Positions 18,230 through 26,200 of a stretch of DNA of 64,000 bases are shown in pieces. The notes beneath the pieces were generated by a model that searched no databases, was not told where the DNA came from, and saw only the letters and a program-made list of their open reading frames with translations. Numbering within the stretch: position 1 is the first letter of the stretch; each line of letters starts with the position of its first letter. Source of the DNA: Pyxidicoccus xibeiensis (GTDB lineage Bacteria > Myxococcota > Myxococcia > Myxococcales > Myxococcaceae); NCBI RefSeq assembly GCF_024198175.1, contig NZ_JAJVKV010000005.1, positions 496,001 to 560,000 on the forward strand, written 5' to 3'. The translations under genes were made by a program, and so were the position numbers.

Positions 18230-18284
18230 GGGAGGCCCGGTGGACAGCCCTCCTCGCCGGAGGGCGCGTCCCACCAGGCCTCCC
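18230..18284. terminator. Nested hairpin between convergent genes
   Basis: Outer arms GGGAGGCC (18230-18237) and GGCCTCCC (18277-18284), middle arms GGTGG and CCACC, inner arms CCCTCC and GGAGGG around a 5-base loop. It lies between the 5'-nucleotidase end and the convergent methyltransferase end, as expected of a bidirectional terminator. Confidence 0.7.
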
Positions 18285-18336
18285 GTGTTCCTGGCTTCCC
18301 GCGGATGGCCGACCCACGCGTGGAAGAGACGCTCCC

Positions 18337-19551
18337 TCATCGCACCCGCGACGCGATGAGCGCGAGGTTGCGCGGAGACAGGCGCGGCTCGAAGAGCTGG
18401 AGGAGCTCGACCTGGAAGCCCAGCTCCTCGAGGAGGAGCGCGCGATCCAGCAGGAGCACGACCTCCAACGCCCTTGCGAAGCGGTCCCTCAGCAGATGGC
18501 AGAGCAAAATATCCCGCGTGTCGGCGCGAACGGACTCCTCGAAGGACTCCAGCTCGGCGTCCGTCATGCCGGGCTCGAGGCCCAGGCGCTCCAGGCGGTC
18601 GCGCGCGTAGCCGGCGAAGCTTCCAGCATAGAGCGTCCGGGGCGCGTCCCCAGCCCTCACGAAGCCGCGCTCCGGAAAGCGCTGCCTCGACAGGAGGTCG
18701 AACGCGAAGCGCCACGCGTACACCCGCTTCATCCGCGCGAACTCCACCTCGGTCTTGTGATGCCGTCCCCGCGTCGTCAGCGCCAGGGCATGTGGGGTGA
18801 AGGGCAGGGGATGCACGCCCCCGAAGCGGGAGACGGGGTAGTCCCGCGGGGCCTGCAGCTTGTCGTAGCAGCAGCCGATGTTCAGGACGAAGCCCGCCCC
18901 CTGGCTCTTGCGGAGCTGCGTGAGGGCGAGCGGCCCGCAGGTGTGCAGCCCGATGGAGGCCCGGTCCCGGCCGGAGAAGAGCGGATCGAGCCGCGGTTGG
19001 GGCCCATCCTCGACGGAGGCCTGGATGAAATGCAGGGTGTCCCCGCCCGGAGGCTGGGTTCTCGCCAGCCACCGCCGGCCCTTGTCCTGCAGCGCGGCGT
19101 CCCGATCGATGCTGTGGAAGGTCCACCCGAACGTCCGCGCACAGAGGCGGGCGAGATGTCCCATGCCGCCGCCGATATCGACCGCCTGGTGGATGAAGCG
19201 CGTTCTGGGCGCGAGCAGGGCGAGCACCCGCTCGAGCTCGTGGGTCTTCTTGGCGCTGAGTCCCTGCGTCTGCGCGACTGTCAGCGCGTGAAGGCCCTCG
19301 TGCCAGGGCAGCGACGTCAGTTCCTGGAGCGCGCCCAGGAGCGCGCCCAGGGACGGAGGCGGGACGCCCACGAGTGCGCCCTGGTCCAACTGCCGCTCGC
19401 CCGCTTCATCGAGCGACCGGGCATAGGCCAGCCAGTCCTCGGGATAGGCGGCGCGGGACTCGGGCCAGCCCTGGAGGATGGAGCGGGACCAGAGCGGGGA
19501 CCAGGGCCGGAGCTGGTGCGTGAGCGCCTCGAGTCGCGCCTGGAAGTCCAT
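18337..19551 (-). CDS. METTL25/RRNAD1-like SAM-dependent methyltransferase
   Basis: Encodes 404 aa. The SAM-binding glycine-rich loop is HQAVDIGGGMGHLARL, followed by the acidic residue in FHSIDRDAAL. IGLHTCGPLALTQL and FVLNIGCCYDKLQAP are the hallmark blocks of Methyltransf_32 proteins (METTL25/RRNAD1 group). Members are mostly eukaryotic; human relatives are linked to rRNA or ribosome-associated methylation. The bacterial substrate is unknown. The start (ATG at 19551) is supported because the 111-bp copy at 13921 preserves it. It is convergent with the 5'-nucleotidase gene. Confidence 0.82.
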   Translation of the reverse strand: MDFQARLEALTHQLRPWSPLWSRSILQGWPESRAAYPEDWLAYARSLDEAGERQLDQGALVGVPPPSLGALLGALQELTSLPWHEGLHALTVAQTQGLSAKKTHELERVLALLAPRTRFIHQAVDIGGGMGHLARLCARTFGWTFHSIDRDAALQDKGRRWLARTQPPGGDTLHFIQASVEDGPQPRLDPLFSGRDRASIGLHTCGPLALTQLRKSQGAGFVLNIGCCYDKLQAPRDYPVSRFGGVHPLPFTPHALALTTRGRHHKTEVEFARMKRVYAWRFAFDLLSRQRFPERGFVRAGDAPRTLYAGSFAGYARDRLERLGLEPGMTDAELESFEESVRADTRDILLCHLLRDRFARALEVVLLLDRALLLEELGFQVELLQLFEPRLSPRNLALIASRVR

Positions 19552-19578
19552 GTCGGTGCATCCTATGCGCCGCCGCTC
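19468..19578. repeat. 111-bp repeat, parental copy (copy 2)
   Basis: Source copy of the duplication at 13921-14031. It covers the 5' end of the intact methyltransferase gene on the minus strand and a few bases upstream. Because the gene here is full length, this is the likely donor. Confidence 0.95.
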
Positions 19579-19758
19579 CGCCTCGTGGCTGGCCGGCCGC
19601 TGCATCTCCTCTATGCTCCGGCCTGCGTCCCAGGTATTTCGCAGGGCGGCGGAAGTAGGTGGGTGTATGGGGCCGCGCCGCCGCTTCTCCGGCCCGGTGC
19701 GCGGCCCTTCGCGCACTCCTGTGCACCCACGACCCGAAAGAGCACGAAGGCCGACCCC

Positions 19759-20547
19759 ATGAACACGAGTGCGTATTGGAGCGACCAGCTGGAGGGCTTC
19801 GTTCGCTACTTCGAGCGGCATACCCCTTGGCTGCCGCAGGCGATTGCCGGTGCGTCGGCGGCTCGCATTGAACACGCACAACGCCTGGCCGGCACGCTCT
19901 TCCCGCCCGAGTACCGCGCCTTCTTGCAGACCCTGGGAGAGACACGCCAAGGCGGGCTCGGCCCATTCTTGGAGCACATGAAGTTCGGCATGGACGCGCT
20001 CGAGGAGTTCTACAGCCAACCCGGCCTGCGCCCGCCCCGCCATGCCGTGTTTCTCTGGACCTATGAGTTTGACGCACCCTACGACATCTTCCTCGAGACA
20101 CAGGGCGGCGAGCGTGACGTCCGCGGCCTGTTGCAGGCGGGCTGGTCCGTTGACGAGGACACGGGCGCCTTGCTCGAGGAAGAGCCGACCTTGATGCCGC
20201 TCGACGGCTCGTTGCTGCGCTTCCTCTACACGGAGGCCTTTCTCAAGCTGCGCAACCCGTTGCTGCCGCATAGCCTGCAACTGAGGGACCGCCGACATGC
20301 CGAGGAGTCGGTCGCGGCTCAACTCAGACTCCGAAACGGACTCGAGGAGACAGCCGCGCGGTTCGGGTTCACGGCAGTGCCCTACGCAGATGGAAATCAG
20401 GTCCTCTACGACAGGGTCGATGCGTCGCTCATGCTCTACGCGCAGCCCGGCGCAAACGTCGTCTACGTCAGTAGCGCCGATGAGCGCGAGCTGGGATTGC
20501 TAGGGGAAGTGCTGCGCGACAAGCTCGACCTGGCGCTCTGGCGCTAG
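19759..20547 (+). CDS. SMI1/KNR4 (SUKH) family protein
   Basis: Encodes 262 aa, cytosolic. The SUKH core is visible: IEHAQRLAGTLFPPEYRAFL, then LWTYEFDAPYDIFLET and the aromatic-rich PGLRPPRHAVF. SUKH proteins are versatile immunity proteins against nuclease and deaminase toxins of polymorphic or contact-dependent systems, but some have housekeeping roles. No toxin gene is adjacent. ATG at 19759 has GAAGG eleven bases upstream; a longer in-frame extension toward 18496 is only the antisense of the methyltransferase. The C-terminal third (SADERELGLLGEVLRDKLD) is unfamiliar. Confidence 0.75.
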   Translation: MNTSAYWSDQLEGFVRYFERHTPWLPQAIAGASAARIEHAQRLAGTLFPPEYRAFLQTLGETRQGGLGPFLEHMKFGMDALEEFYSQPGLRPPRHAVFLWTYEFDAPYDIFLETQGGERDVRGLLQAGWSVDEDTGALLEEEPTLMPLDGSLLRFLYTEAFLKLRNPLLPHSLQLRDRRHAEESVAAQLRLRNGLEETAARFGFTAVPYADGNQVLYDRVDASLMLYAQPGANVVYVSSADERELGLLGEVLRDKLDLALWR

Positions 20548-20620
20548 GGACTGTCTCTGAGCGGGGGCCAAGTCCAGTAGCTGAATTGTCCGGCCCAACG
20601 GTACTGGTGGCAACGCAGCA

Positions 20621-20666
20621 CCTGTCCCGCGTCAAGAGACCCGCCACGGCGAAGACGCGGGACAGG
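20621..20666. terminator. Bidirectional hairpin between convergent genes
   Basis: Perfect 13-bp arms CCTGTCCCGCGTC (20621-20633) and GACGCGGGACAGG (20654-20666) with a 20-base loop. It lies between the SUKH gene and the convergent sulfatase gene. Confidence 0.7.
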
Positions 20667-20680
20667 AGAGACCAGCGCTG

Positions 20681-22312
20681 TCAGCGGACCGGCGGGAACG
20701 GCGGCTGGCCGGCCTCGATCAGCTTGAGGTTCAGCTTGTCCTGCAGCTCGGCCCAGAGCGACTTCACCGGCTCGGTGACCTGGTTCGGCTGATACAGCAG
20801 GTTGGCCATCTGCAGGCTGTCCGCTTCCAGATTGTACAGCTCGTACTGGTACTGGCCCGGCAGGTTCGGCGAGAAGTACACGGCGTAGGTGAAGTGGCCG
20901 TGACGGATCGCGCGGATATGACAGAGGAACTGGAGATCGCTGATCATCGCCGACTCGTCGTCGTAGCAGAACAGCACCGTGTCCTGCACCCCGGGGCTGG
21001 GGAGGAGAATGACCGGTGCCAGGCTCTTGCCCTTCATCAGCGGGTACACGCCGGGGCCGCCCGCCAGGTCCAGCAAGGTGGGCAGGAAATCCACGTGGGC
21101 GTAGAGCGCCTGGGTCTTCTGCGGCTCCGCGAACAGCCTCGGATTCGAGATGACCAGCGGAATGTGGATGGTCTCCTCGTAGACGTTGTAGACCTTCTCC
21201 CGCAAGCCGTGGGACAGCCCCATTTCGCCGTGGTCCGAGGTGCGGATGATCAGCGCGTCATCGGTGAAGCCGTGCTCATCGACCGCATCCAGGAACTCGT
21301 TGACCCGGTCGTTCGCGTACCGCGTCATGTAGGCGTAGAACTTGATGTAGTTATGGATGTCGTTGGCCGGGTCCAGCTGGATGCCTCCGCGGGGGTCCCC
21401 CGGTAGCGGGGGCGCGCCGCCGGTCAGCGTCTCCTGGCCGATGATTGGCTGCCCCGCGTTCAGGATGTCGCGGATATGGGTCTGGATGGTGGGTTTGGTC
21501 ACCAGGCTGTCCACCGCGTTGGGCGGCAGCTTGATGTCCAGATTGGCAAGGTCCTCCGGGCCGTAGCCGAAGCTCTGCCAGCCCCAGGGAAAGAAGTTGA
21601 TGTCATGCGGGTTCACGAATGACATGAACATGAGGAAAGGCCGCTGGGCGGCGGCGTCCTTCCTCTTCCGGCCGAGGGCCCGCGCCTCCAGGAACTCGAT
21701 GGCGCCCTCGCCGAAGCCGTGGGCTTCCACCCCTTTGCCGTCCTTGTGCAGGTAGCGCTTGTCATTGGCTGCATTGACGCGGCCCGGAGTGCCCGAGCCG
21801 GCGGTGGCCCAGGACTCGTAGGTGGACAAGCCGGTCACCGTGCCGGCATCCGGCGGGTTCCAGTCGGAGAAGCCGTATTGCTCCTGCATGTTGGTGATGT
21901 CGTACTGCGTCCATTGCATGACGTCGGCTGGCGAGGACAGGTGCCATTTGCCCTTCCAGATGACGTCGTAGCCCTGCGCTTGCATCAGTGCCGCGAGCTT
22001 CGGGATGCGCGGGTCGGAATAGGACAGCGTGCTGGGCGTCATCGCCAGCCCGGTGAGGTTGCTGTAGTTGCTGGTCAGCATCACACCGCGCGAGGGCGTG
22101 CACATGCAGGCGGAGGTGTAGGCTCGCTCGAAGGTCAGGCCGTGCCGCTGGAGCCGCAGCCAGCTCGTGAGCGTGTCCTCAAAGCCATCCCAATGGGTCG
22201 GGTAGCGCTCCTGGTCGGTGAGAATGACGATGATGTCAGGCTTTTCCGGCAGGCCTTTACTTGTGTAAAGGGACTTCATTTCGGTCATTGCGTCGCTGGA
22301 CGGCTTTCCCAT
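20681..22312 (-). CDS. Type I sulfatase (arylsulfatase family)
   Basis: Encodes 543 aa. The sulfatase signature ACMCTPSRG gives C71-T-P-S-R75, the CxPSR motif whose Cys becomes formylglycine. The metal-binding opening PDIIVILTDQER (Asp pair) and the later IIRTSDHGEMGLSHG (Asp/His ligands), GKWHLSSP and DLAGG are all present. There is no obvious signal peptide, which is unusual; most bacterial sulfatases are exported, so the enzyme may be cytosolic or use a non-classical start. GGAGGG nine bases upstream supports the ATG at 22312. No formylglycine-generating enzyme is in the window, so activation depends on a distant gene. It hydrolyses a sulfate ester of unknown identity. Confidence 0.88.
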   Translation of the reverse strand: MGKPSSDAMTEMKSLYTSKGLPEKPDIIVILTDQERYPTHWDGFEDTLTSWLRLQRHGLTFERAYTSACMCTPSRGVMLTSNYSNLTGLAMTPSTLSYSDPRIPKLAALMQAQGYDVIWKGKWHLSSPADVMQWTQYDITNMQEQYGFSDWNPPDAGTVTGLSTYESWATAGSGTPGRVNAANDKRYLHKDGKGVEAHGFGEGAIEFLEARALGRKRKDAAAQRPFLMFMSFVNPHDINFFPWGWQSFGYGPEDLANLDIKLPPNAVDSLVTKPTIQTHIRDILNAGQPIIGQETLTGGAPPLPGDPRGGIQLDPANDIHNYIKFYAYMTRYANDRVNEFLDAVDEHGFTDDALIIRTSDHGEMGLSHGLREKVYNVYEETIHIPLVISNPRLFAEPQKTQALYAHVDFLPTLLDLAGGPGVYPLMKGKSLAPVILLPSPGVQDTVLFCYDDESAMISDLQFLCHIRAIRHGHFTYAVYFSPNLPGQYQYELYNLEADSLQMANLLYQPNQVTEPVKSLWAELQDKLNLKLIEAGQPPFPPVR

Positions 22313-22429
22313 TGTGTATGACCCTCCTGGACTGGATAGGTATACGTGGCATGGGCGCGTGAACCTGGATCTACGCGGGGAAACTCAGCTCTCGGTCGGC
22401 TCCGGTCGCGAGGGTGACGGCGCTCTCGG

Positions 22430-23092
22430 TCATGGAGTGGCCCCCAACAACGGTGTCATGTCCGGGTCCGCCTTCTGCATCGCGCGCTGATAGGCGGGGC
22501 GCGCGCCGATCCGCTGCAGATAGGCCAGAATGTTCGGCCACGGCGAGAGGTCATACGGCTTGAACAGCCGCATGGTGGTCAGCGAGAACACCGTCATGAT
22601 GTCCGCCGCCGTCAGCTCCGGACCGGCGAGATAGGGCGCCTCACCCAGACGCTTCTCCACCGTGGAGAAGACGAGGTTGAACCGCTCCTTCGCCGCCTGC
22701 AGCGCCGCATTCTTCTCGGAAGGATCGACGCGCTCCAGATACCTCACCTGCAAGACGACAGGCTGCAAGGTCCCGTTGGCGAAGTGGAACCAGTAGAGAT
22801 AGTCGGCGAAGCCGGGCTGGCCGCGCATCACTGCGAGCCGTCCCTGGCCATGGGTCGCGATCAGATAGTCGGCGATTGCCCCGGACTCGCCGAGCACCCG
22901 TTGCCCGTCGGTGATGATGGGCGCCGTCCCCATCGGGTGCAGGGCCTTGTATTCCGGCGGCGCCAGCCTGTTGTCCTTCCGGCGCTCATACCGTTTCAGC
23001 TCATATTCGAGCCCAAGCTCCTCGCAAAGCCAGACGATCCGCTCCGATTGGGAACGCCCGAGGTGATGCACGGTCAGCGTGTTGTTCGTCAT
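22430..23092 (-). CDS. Glutathione S-transferase
   Basis: Encodes 220 aa. The N-terminal thioredoxin-like domain carries LTVHHLGRSQSERIVWLCEE, the cis-Pro block MGTAPIITDG and the glutathione-binding LGESGAIADYL. The helical C-terminal domain has the N-capping box LTAADIMTVFSL. This matches soluble bacterial GSTs, which conjugate glutathione to electrophiles. The Ser in the GRSQSERI region could be the thiolate-stabilising residue. It is divergent from the AraC gene, 106 bp apart, which suggests that regulator controls it. Confidence 0.88.
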   Translation of the reverse strand: MTNNTLTVHHLGRSQSERIVWLCEELGLEYELKRYERRKDNRLAPPEYKALHPMGTAPIITDGQRVLGESGAIADYLIATHGQGRLAVMRGQPGFADYLYWFHFANGTLQPVVLQVRYLERVDPSEKNAALQAAKERFNLVFSTVEKRLGEAPYLAGPELTAADIMTVFSLTTMRLFKPYDLSPWPNILAYLQRIGARPAYQRAMQKADPDMTPLLGATP

Positions 23093-23198
23093 GAGCCCAA
23101 TCTACGACTGCACCTCGTGAGGTGCTTGCCGGTAGCTCTTTGCTTCTTGCTCGATCCTCTCGCCGGAGACAATAACGCGAGGGTGCTACGCTCGCTGC

Positions 23199-24065
23199 AT
23201 GGACCTCGCGGACCTCGCCGAACTCGCAGCGCGCCAGCTTCCTCGCCCTGATGGCCGCGCCAGCCAGTACGTGCGGCCGCTGAAGAACCTCGGCATCCTC
23301 CGGCACCACCAGCCGACATCGTTCGAAGCGGCGATCTACGAGCCGGTCATCATCCTCGTCCTCCAGGGACGAAAAGAAACGGTACTGGGAGCCGATTCGT
23401 TTCCGATGGGCGTTGGCGAGTGTCTGCTCGCCAGTCACGACCTTCCAGTGATCGCACGCGTCACGAAAGCCCCATACCTCGCGCTGCTCTTCGCTGTGGA
23501 ACTGGACACGCTGCGCGACCTGTACGAGGCAATGGCCGACGCGCCTCCCTCCGCCGCGCAGTCTTGCTCGCTCTCAGTCCACACCTGCGATGCGAAGCTC
23601 GTCGACGCGCTCCATCGCTATCTCGCACTCGCGGCTGCGCCGACGGATGCGGCGGCGCTGGGGCCGCTCGTCTCGCGCGAGATCCACTACCGGCTCGCGA
23701 CGGCGCCGTTTGGCGGCATGTTGCGCGACCTGCTCCGCCATGACAGCCACGCCAGCGCGATCGCGCGAGCGATCGCCCAGCTGCGGCGGGACTTTCGATC
23801 GCCCGTCGAGATCCCCAAGCTCGCGCGCAGCGTCGGGATGAGCGCGTCTTCGTTTCACAAGCACTTCAAGACGATCACGGCGTCGTCACCGCTTCAGTAT
23901 CGAAAGGGCCTGCAGCTCCTTGAGGCCCGCCGCCTGTTGCGCGCCGGCACGCTCTCGGTTTCCGAGGCGGCATTCGATGTCGGCTACGAGAGTGCCGCAC
24001 AGTTCAGCCGCGATTACAGGCGCAAGTTCGGCGCCTCGCCGAAACACGACCTCCCGGCAGTTTGA
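23199..24065 (+). CDS. AraC-family transcriptional regulator
   Basis: Encodes 288 aa. The N-terminal ligand domain (AraC_N type) includes YEPVIILVLQGRKETVLG and FPMGVGECLLASHDLPV. The C-terminal double HTH is clear: IPKLARSVGMSASSFHKHFK, then YRKGLQLLEARRLLRAG and VSEAAFDVGYESAAQFSRDY. Its position, divergent from the GST gene, points to local control of a detoxification gene. The ATG at 23199 follows GAGGG at 23180-23184, 14 bases away, so the start is likely but not certain. Confidence 0.88.
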   Translation: MDLADLAELAARQLPRPDGRASQYVRPLKNLGILRHHQPTSFEAAIYEPVIILVLQGRKETVLGADSFPMGVGECLLASHDLPVIARVTKAPYLALLFAVELDTLRDLYEAMADAPPSAAQSCSLSVHTCDAKLVDALHRYLALAAAPTDAAALGPLVSREIHYRLATAPFGGMLRDLLRHDSHASAIARAIAQLRRDFRSPVEIPKLARSVGMSASSFHKHFKTITASSPLQYRKGLQLLEARRLLRAGTLSVSEAAFDVGYESAAQFSRDYRRKFGASPKHDLPAV

Positions 24066-24091
24066 TCGCCGTTCCAATCCCGGGCGCGGCG

Positions 24092-24131
24092 GCCGGATTG
24101 ACGCCATCGAAGCCGGCCAGGTGGAAAGCCT
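24092..24131. repeat. 40-bp fragment of the F420-reductase-like gene
   Basis: Matches 27294-27333 inside the first F420-reductase-like gene with one mismatch (G at 24123, C at 27325). It keeps the same reading frame as RIDAIEAGQVESL. It sits directly after the AraC stop and has no function of its own that I can see. Confidence 0.9.
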
Positions 24132-24154
24132 CTCGACGGCGCATTCCCCACGCG

Positions 24155-24177
24155 GCTTCCGTCGTCGTTGCACGGAA
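24155..24177. repeat. 23-bp repeat shared with 38525-38547 (copy 1)
   Basis: GCTTCCGTCGTCGTTGCACG plus GAA, identical in both places; similarity fades over the next ten bases. The copy at 38525 contains the -35 element of the Rieske oxygenase promoter, so this one may be a promoter relic carried along with debris. Confidence 0.85.
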
Positions 24178-24189
24178 TCTCCGCCCGCT

Positions 24190-24467
24190 TCACAAGGCTT
24201 CGAGGTGGATCGTCAGGTGCCCTTCGAGATACGTTACGGCGCCCAGCTTCTCGGCCCAGTAGGGCACGAGCGAGCAATGCGCGGAGCCGGTGACAGGGTC
24301 TTCGAAGATGCTGGCCTGAGGCGTGAAGTATCGCGATACGAAATCGACGTCGCGCCCCTTGGCGGTTGCAACCACACCCCCGGGTCGAGGTTGATGCGGT
24401 CGAGCAGGTTCCGGTCGGGAGTGAGGCTCCTGATTGTGTCTTCGTCCTCGAACACCAGTACGTAGTG
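24190..24467 (-). pseudogene. PhzF-family remnant, frameshifted and internally deleted
   Basis: On the minus strand HYVLVFEDEDTIRSLTPDRN is followed, after a frame change at the C-run 24377-24381, by DVDFVSRYFTPQAS and EDPVTGSAHCSLVPYWAEKL, the hallmark C-terminal blocks of PhzF epimerase-like proteins. Right after WAEKLG the sequence jumps to AVTYLEGHLTIHLEAL, the last strand, so the intervening part is deleted. The N-terminal half is absent; it is fused in frame to an aldo/keto-reductase fragment. Confidence 0.75.
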
Positions 24468-24785
24468 CCGCAGGCGCCGGGGGTTGGTACTCTTGGGCAG
24501 CACCGGGTATCCCTTCTGGATGCCCCAGCGCAGCAGCACCTGCGCCTCGCTCACCCCGTACCGGGCGGCCATCGCCTTGAAGGGGGAGTCGGCGCGCTGG
24601 CCGTCTGCCCGCATCTGCTCGGTCTTCGCGCTGTCGTGCCCGCGGGCTACCCGCCACGTCGAGAGCGGCACCAGGCTGCTATAGGCAATGGGGGTGATGC
24701 CGCGCCGGGCGAGGTCCTGCACCAGCGCGGGCTTCTGCGACCACGGGTGGAGCTCGAGTTGGTTGGCCTCGGGCTCCAGCCCTCC
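24468..24785 (-). pseudogene. Aldo/keto reductase C-terminal fragment
   Basis: On the minus strand EANQLELHPWSQKPALVQDL, RGITPIAYSSLVPLS, RYGVSEAQVLLRWGIQKGYP and VLPKSTNPRRL match the strand 6 to helix 8 part of NADPH-dependent aldo/keto reductases (the last being the cofactor-binding KS region). The N-terminal half with the catalytic Tyr/Lys/His is missing. The piece ends inside a PhzF fragment. Confidence 0.78.
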
Positions 24786-24824
24786 ACCCTCAACAGAGTC
24801 CCTATCCAGCTTATGCTCGGCTGC

Positions 24825-25943
24825 ATGCTCGTTCCGTTCAACCCGACGGCAAAGACCGTGGGCACGCCCAACGCGGCCAGATGCTGTGATGGGAAGACCG
24901 GTCACCCCGTGGTGCCGGTGCCGGAGTACTCGAAGACGCGCTCGGCGCTTCCCGGTGGCGGTACGCGTCCGCGCGGTCTCAAGACCCACCAGAACGTCGA
25001 CGACAACACCCTGTCGGACCGCGGAGCCGAAATGGCCAGGCCTGAACTCTTCTTTTCCGACGGCGTGGCCATCGACGGCGACCAGTTCTTCTTCGGCGCA
25101 GGCATGCACGAGCACCGTGACGCTGATTCGTCCGTCATCGGCTGTCTGCTCGACGGCGAATGGGGCTACCACTCGGTCGAAGAGGACTTCATTACTTCGA
25201 TTACCTTTGTGCGCGAGCGGGCCGAGGTGGTGGCCCTCGGCAAGAATGGGCTGGTCAAACATGCGACGCCCCGCAAGGCGCAGCTGGCAGTGGACAACAT
25301 GGCCGGCCGGTTCCAGGCGGAGCAACTTCCAGGCGCCGAAGAGGCGGGGCCGATGGAGCGCGTCCGCGCGATCGGCTCAGCCGTCTTCGCGTGCGGCTGG
25401 GCCGGCCAGCTCTACCGTCGAAGCGGACGCGTGTGGGAACAGTTCGACCTCGGGAAGAAGGGCAAGAACCTCAACTTCATGGCGATCGATGGCTTTTCGG
25501 AGCATGACGTCTATGCGGTCGGGCTGAAAGGAATCATCTGGCACTTCGATGGCCGGCAGTGGCGAACGATCGACAGCCCGACCCACCAGAACCTCTACGA
25601 CGTTCGCTGCCTCGCATCTGGTGATCTGGTGGCCTGCGGCGCGGAAGGTGGTGTCTTCCGGGGTTCGGGGCCACACTTGCAATCCATCGGCGATCCTTCC
25701 TTCGACGGCAACTGCTGGGCCGTGGAGGAATTCAAGGGCAAGCTCTACCTTGCGCTGTCGGACAACCGCCTGGCGGTCCTTCGCCAGGGTGGCCTTCGGG
25801 ACGTCAAGATCCATCCGAAGGAACCGCGCACCACCTATCGCCTGTCGGCGACGCAGGATGTGCTGTACTCCTTCGGCCCGTTCGACATCGCGATGTTCGA
25901 CGGCCGCAAGTGGCACGACGTGATCTGCCCGGAGAACACCTGA
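24825..25943 (+). CDS. Hypothetical propeller-like repeat protein
   Basis: Up to 372 aa. From residue 70 on the protein has evenly spaced strands of the type ERVRAIGSAVFACGWAGQLY, NFMAIDGFSEHDVYAVGLKG, IWHFDGRQWRTIDSP, NLYDVRCLASGDLVACGAEG and KLYLALSDNRLAVL, with repeated Trp and Gly, the pattern of a beta-propeller (WD40/YVTN/BNR-like). It has no signal peptide. The first 70 residues (Pro/Cys-containing, NAARCCDGKTGHP) have coding-like codon use but no good ribosome-binding site; ATG at 25031 with GGAG six bases upstream is the other possible start. In that case the upstream part is another fragment. The function is unknown. Confidence 0.6.
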   Translation: MLVPFNPTAKTVGTPNAARCCDGKTGHPVVPVPEYSKTRSALPGGGTRPRGLKTHQNVDDNTLSDRGAEMARPELFFSDGVAIDGDQFFFGAGMHEHRDADSSVIGCLLDGEWGYHSVEEDFITSITFVRERAEVVALGKNGLVKHATPRKAQLAVDNMAGRFQAEQLPGAEEAGPMERVRAIGSAVFACGWAGQLYRRSGRVWEQFDLGKKGKNLNFMAIDGFSEHDVYAVGLKGIIWHFDGRQWRTIDSPTHQNLYDVRCLASGDLVACGAEGGVFRGSGPHLQSIGDPSFDGNCWAVEEFKGKLYLALSDNRLAVLRQGGLRDVKIHPKEPRTTYRLSATQDVLYSFGPFDIAMFDGRKWHDVICPENT

Positions 25944-25990
25944 GGTGGACATCCGGCCTGCTCCCAGGAAGCAGCCCCTGTGTGCCCTTG

Positions 25991-26199
25991 AACGGCGGGG
26001 GAAGAACCACCGCCAGCCCATGGCGTGTGGCTGGTTGACCGACCGCTTCGGCCTGTGCTGGCAGGTGGTGCCACGCAATGTCGAGGAGCTGGTGAGCCAT
26101 CCCAAGGCCATGCAGGCCATGATGGGCATGATCAAGATGGACATCGCAGCGCTGGAAGCCGCGGCGCGCGAGAGCTGACCCCGGGAGCGCCCCCTACGC
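25991..26199 (+). pseudogene. Second VOC gene copy with internal deletion
   Basis: Positions 26001-26018 repeat the short sequence 14126-14143 upstream of the intact VOC gene, and 26019-26199 match its 3' end from about 14513 onward (stop included, and about 20 bp beyond it) at roughly 95% identity. About 370 bp between these parts is missing; the joint shows the 4-bp microhomology AGCC. It cannot make a working protein. Confidence 0.85.
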
Positions 26200-26200
26200 T

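Noticed and set aside
18496-19758. Long in-frame extension upstream of the SUKH protein
   Set aside because: It is the reverse complement of the methyltransferase gene; the real start at 19759 has a ribosome-binding site.
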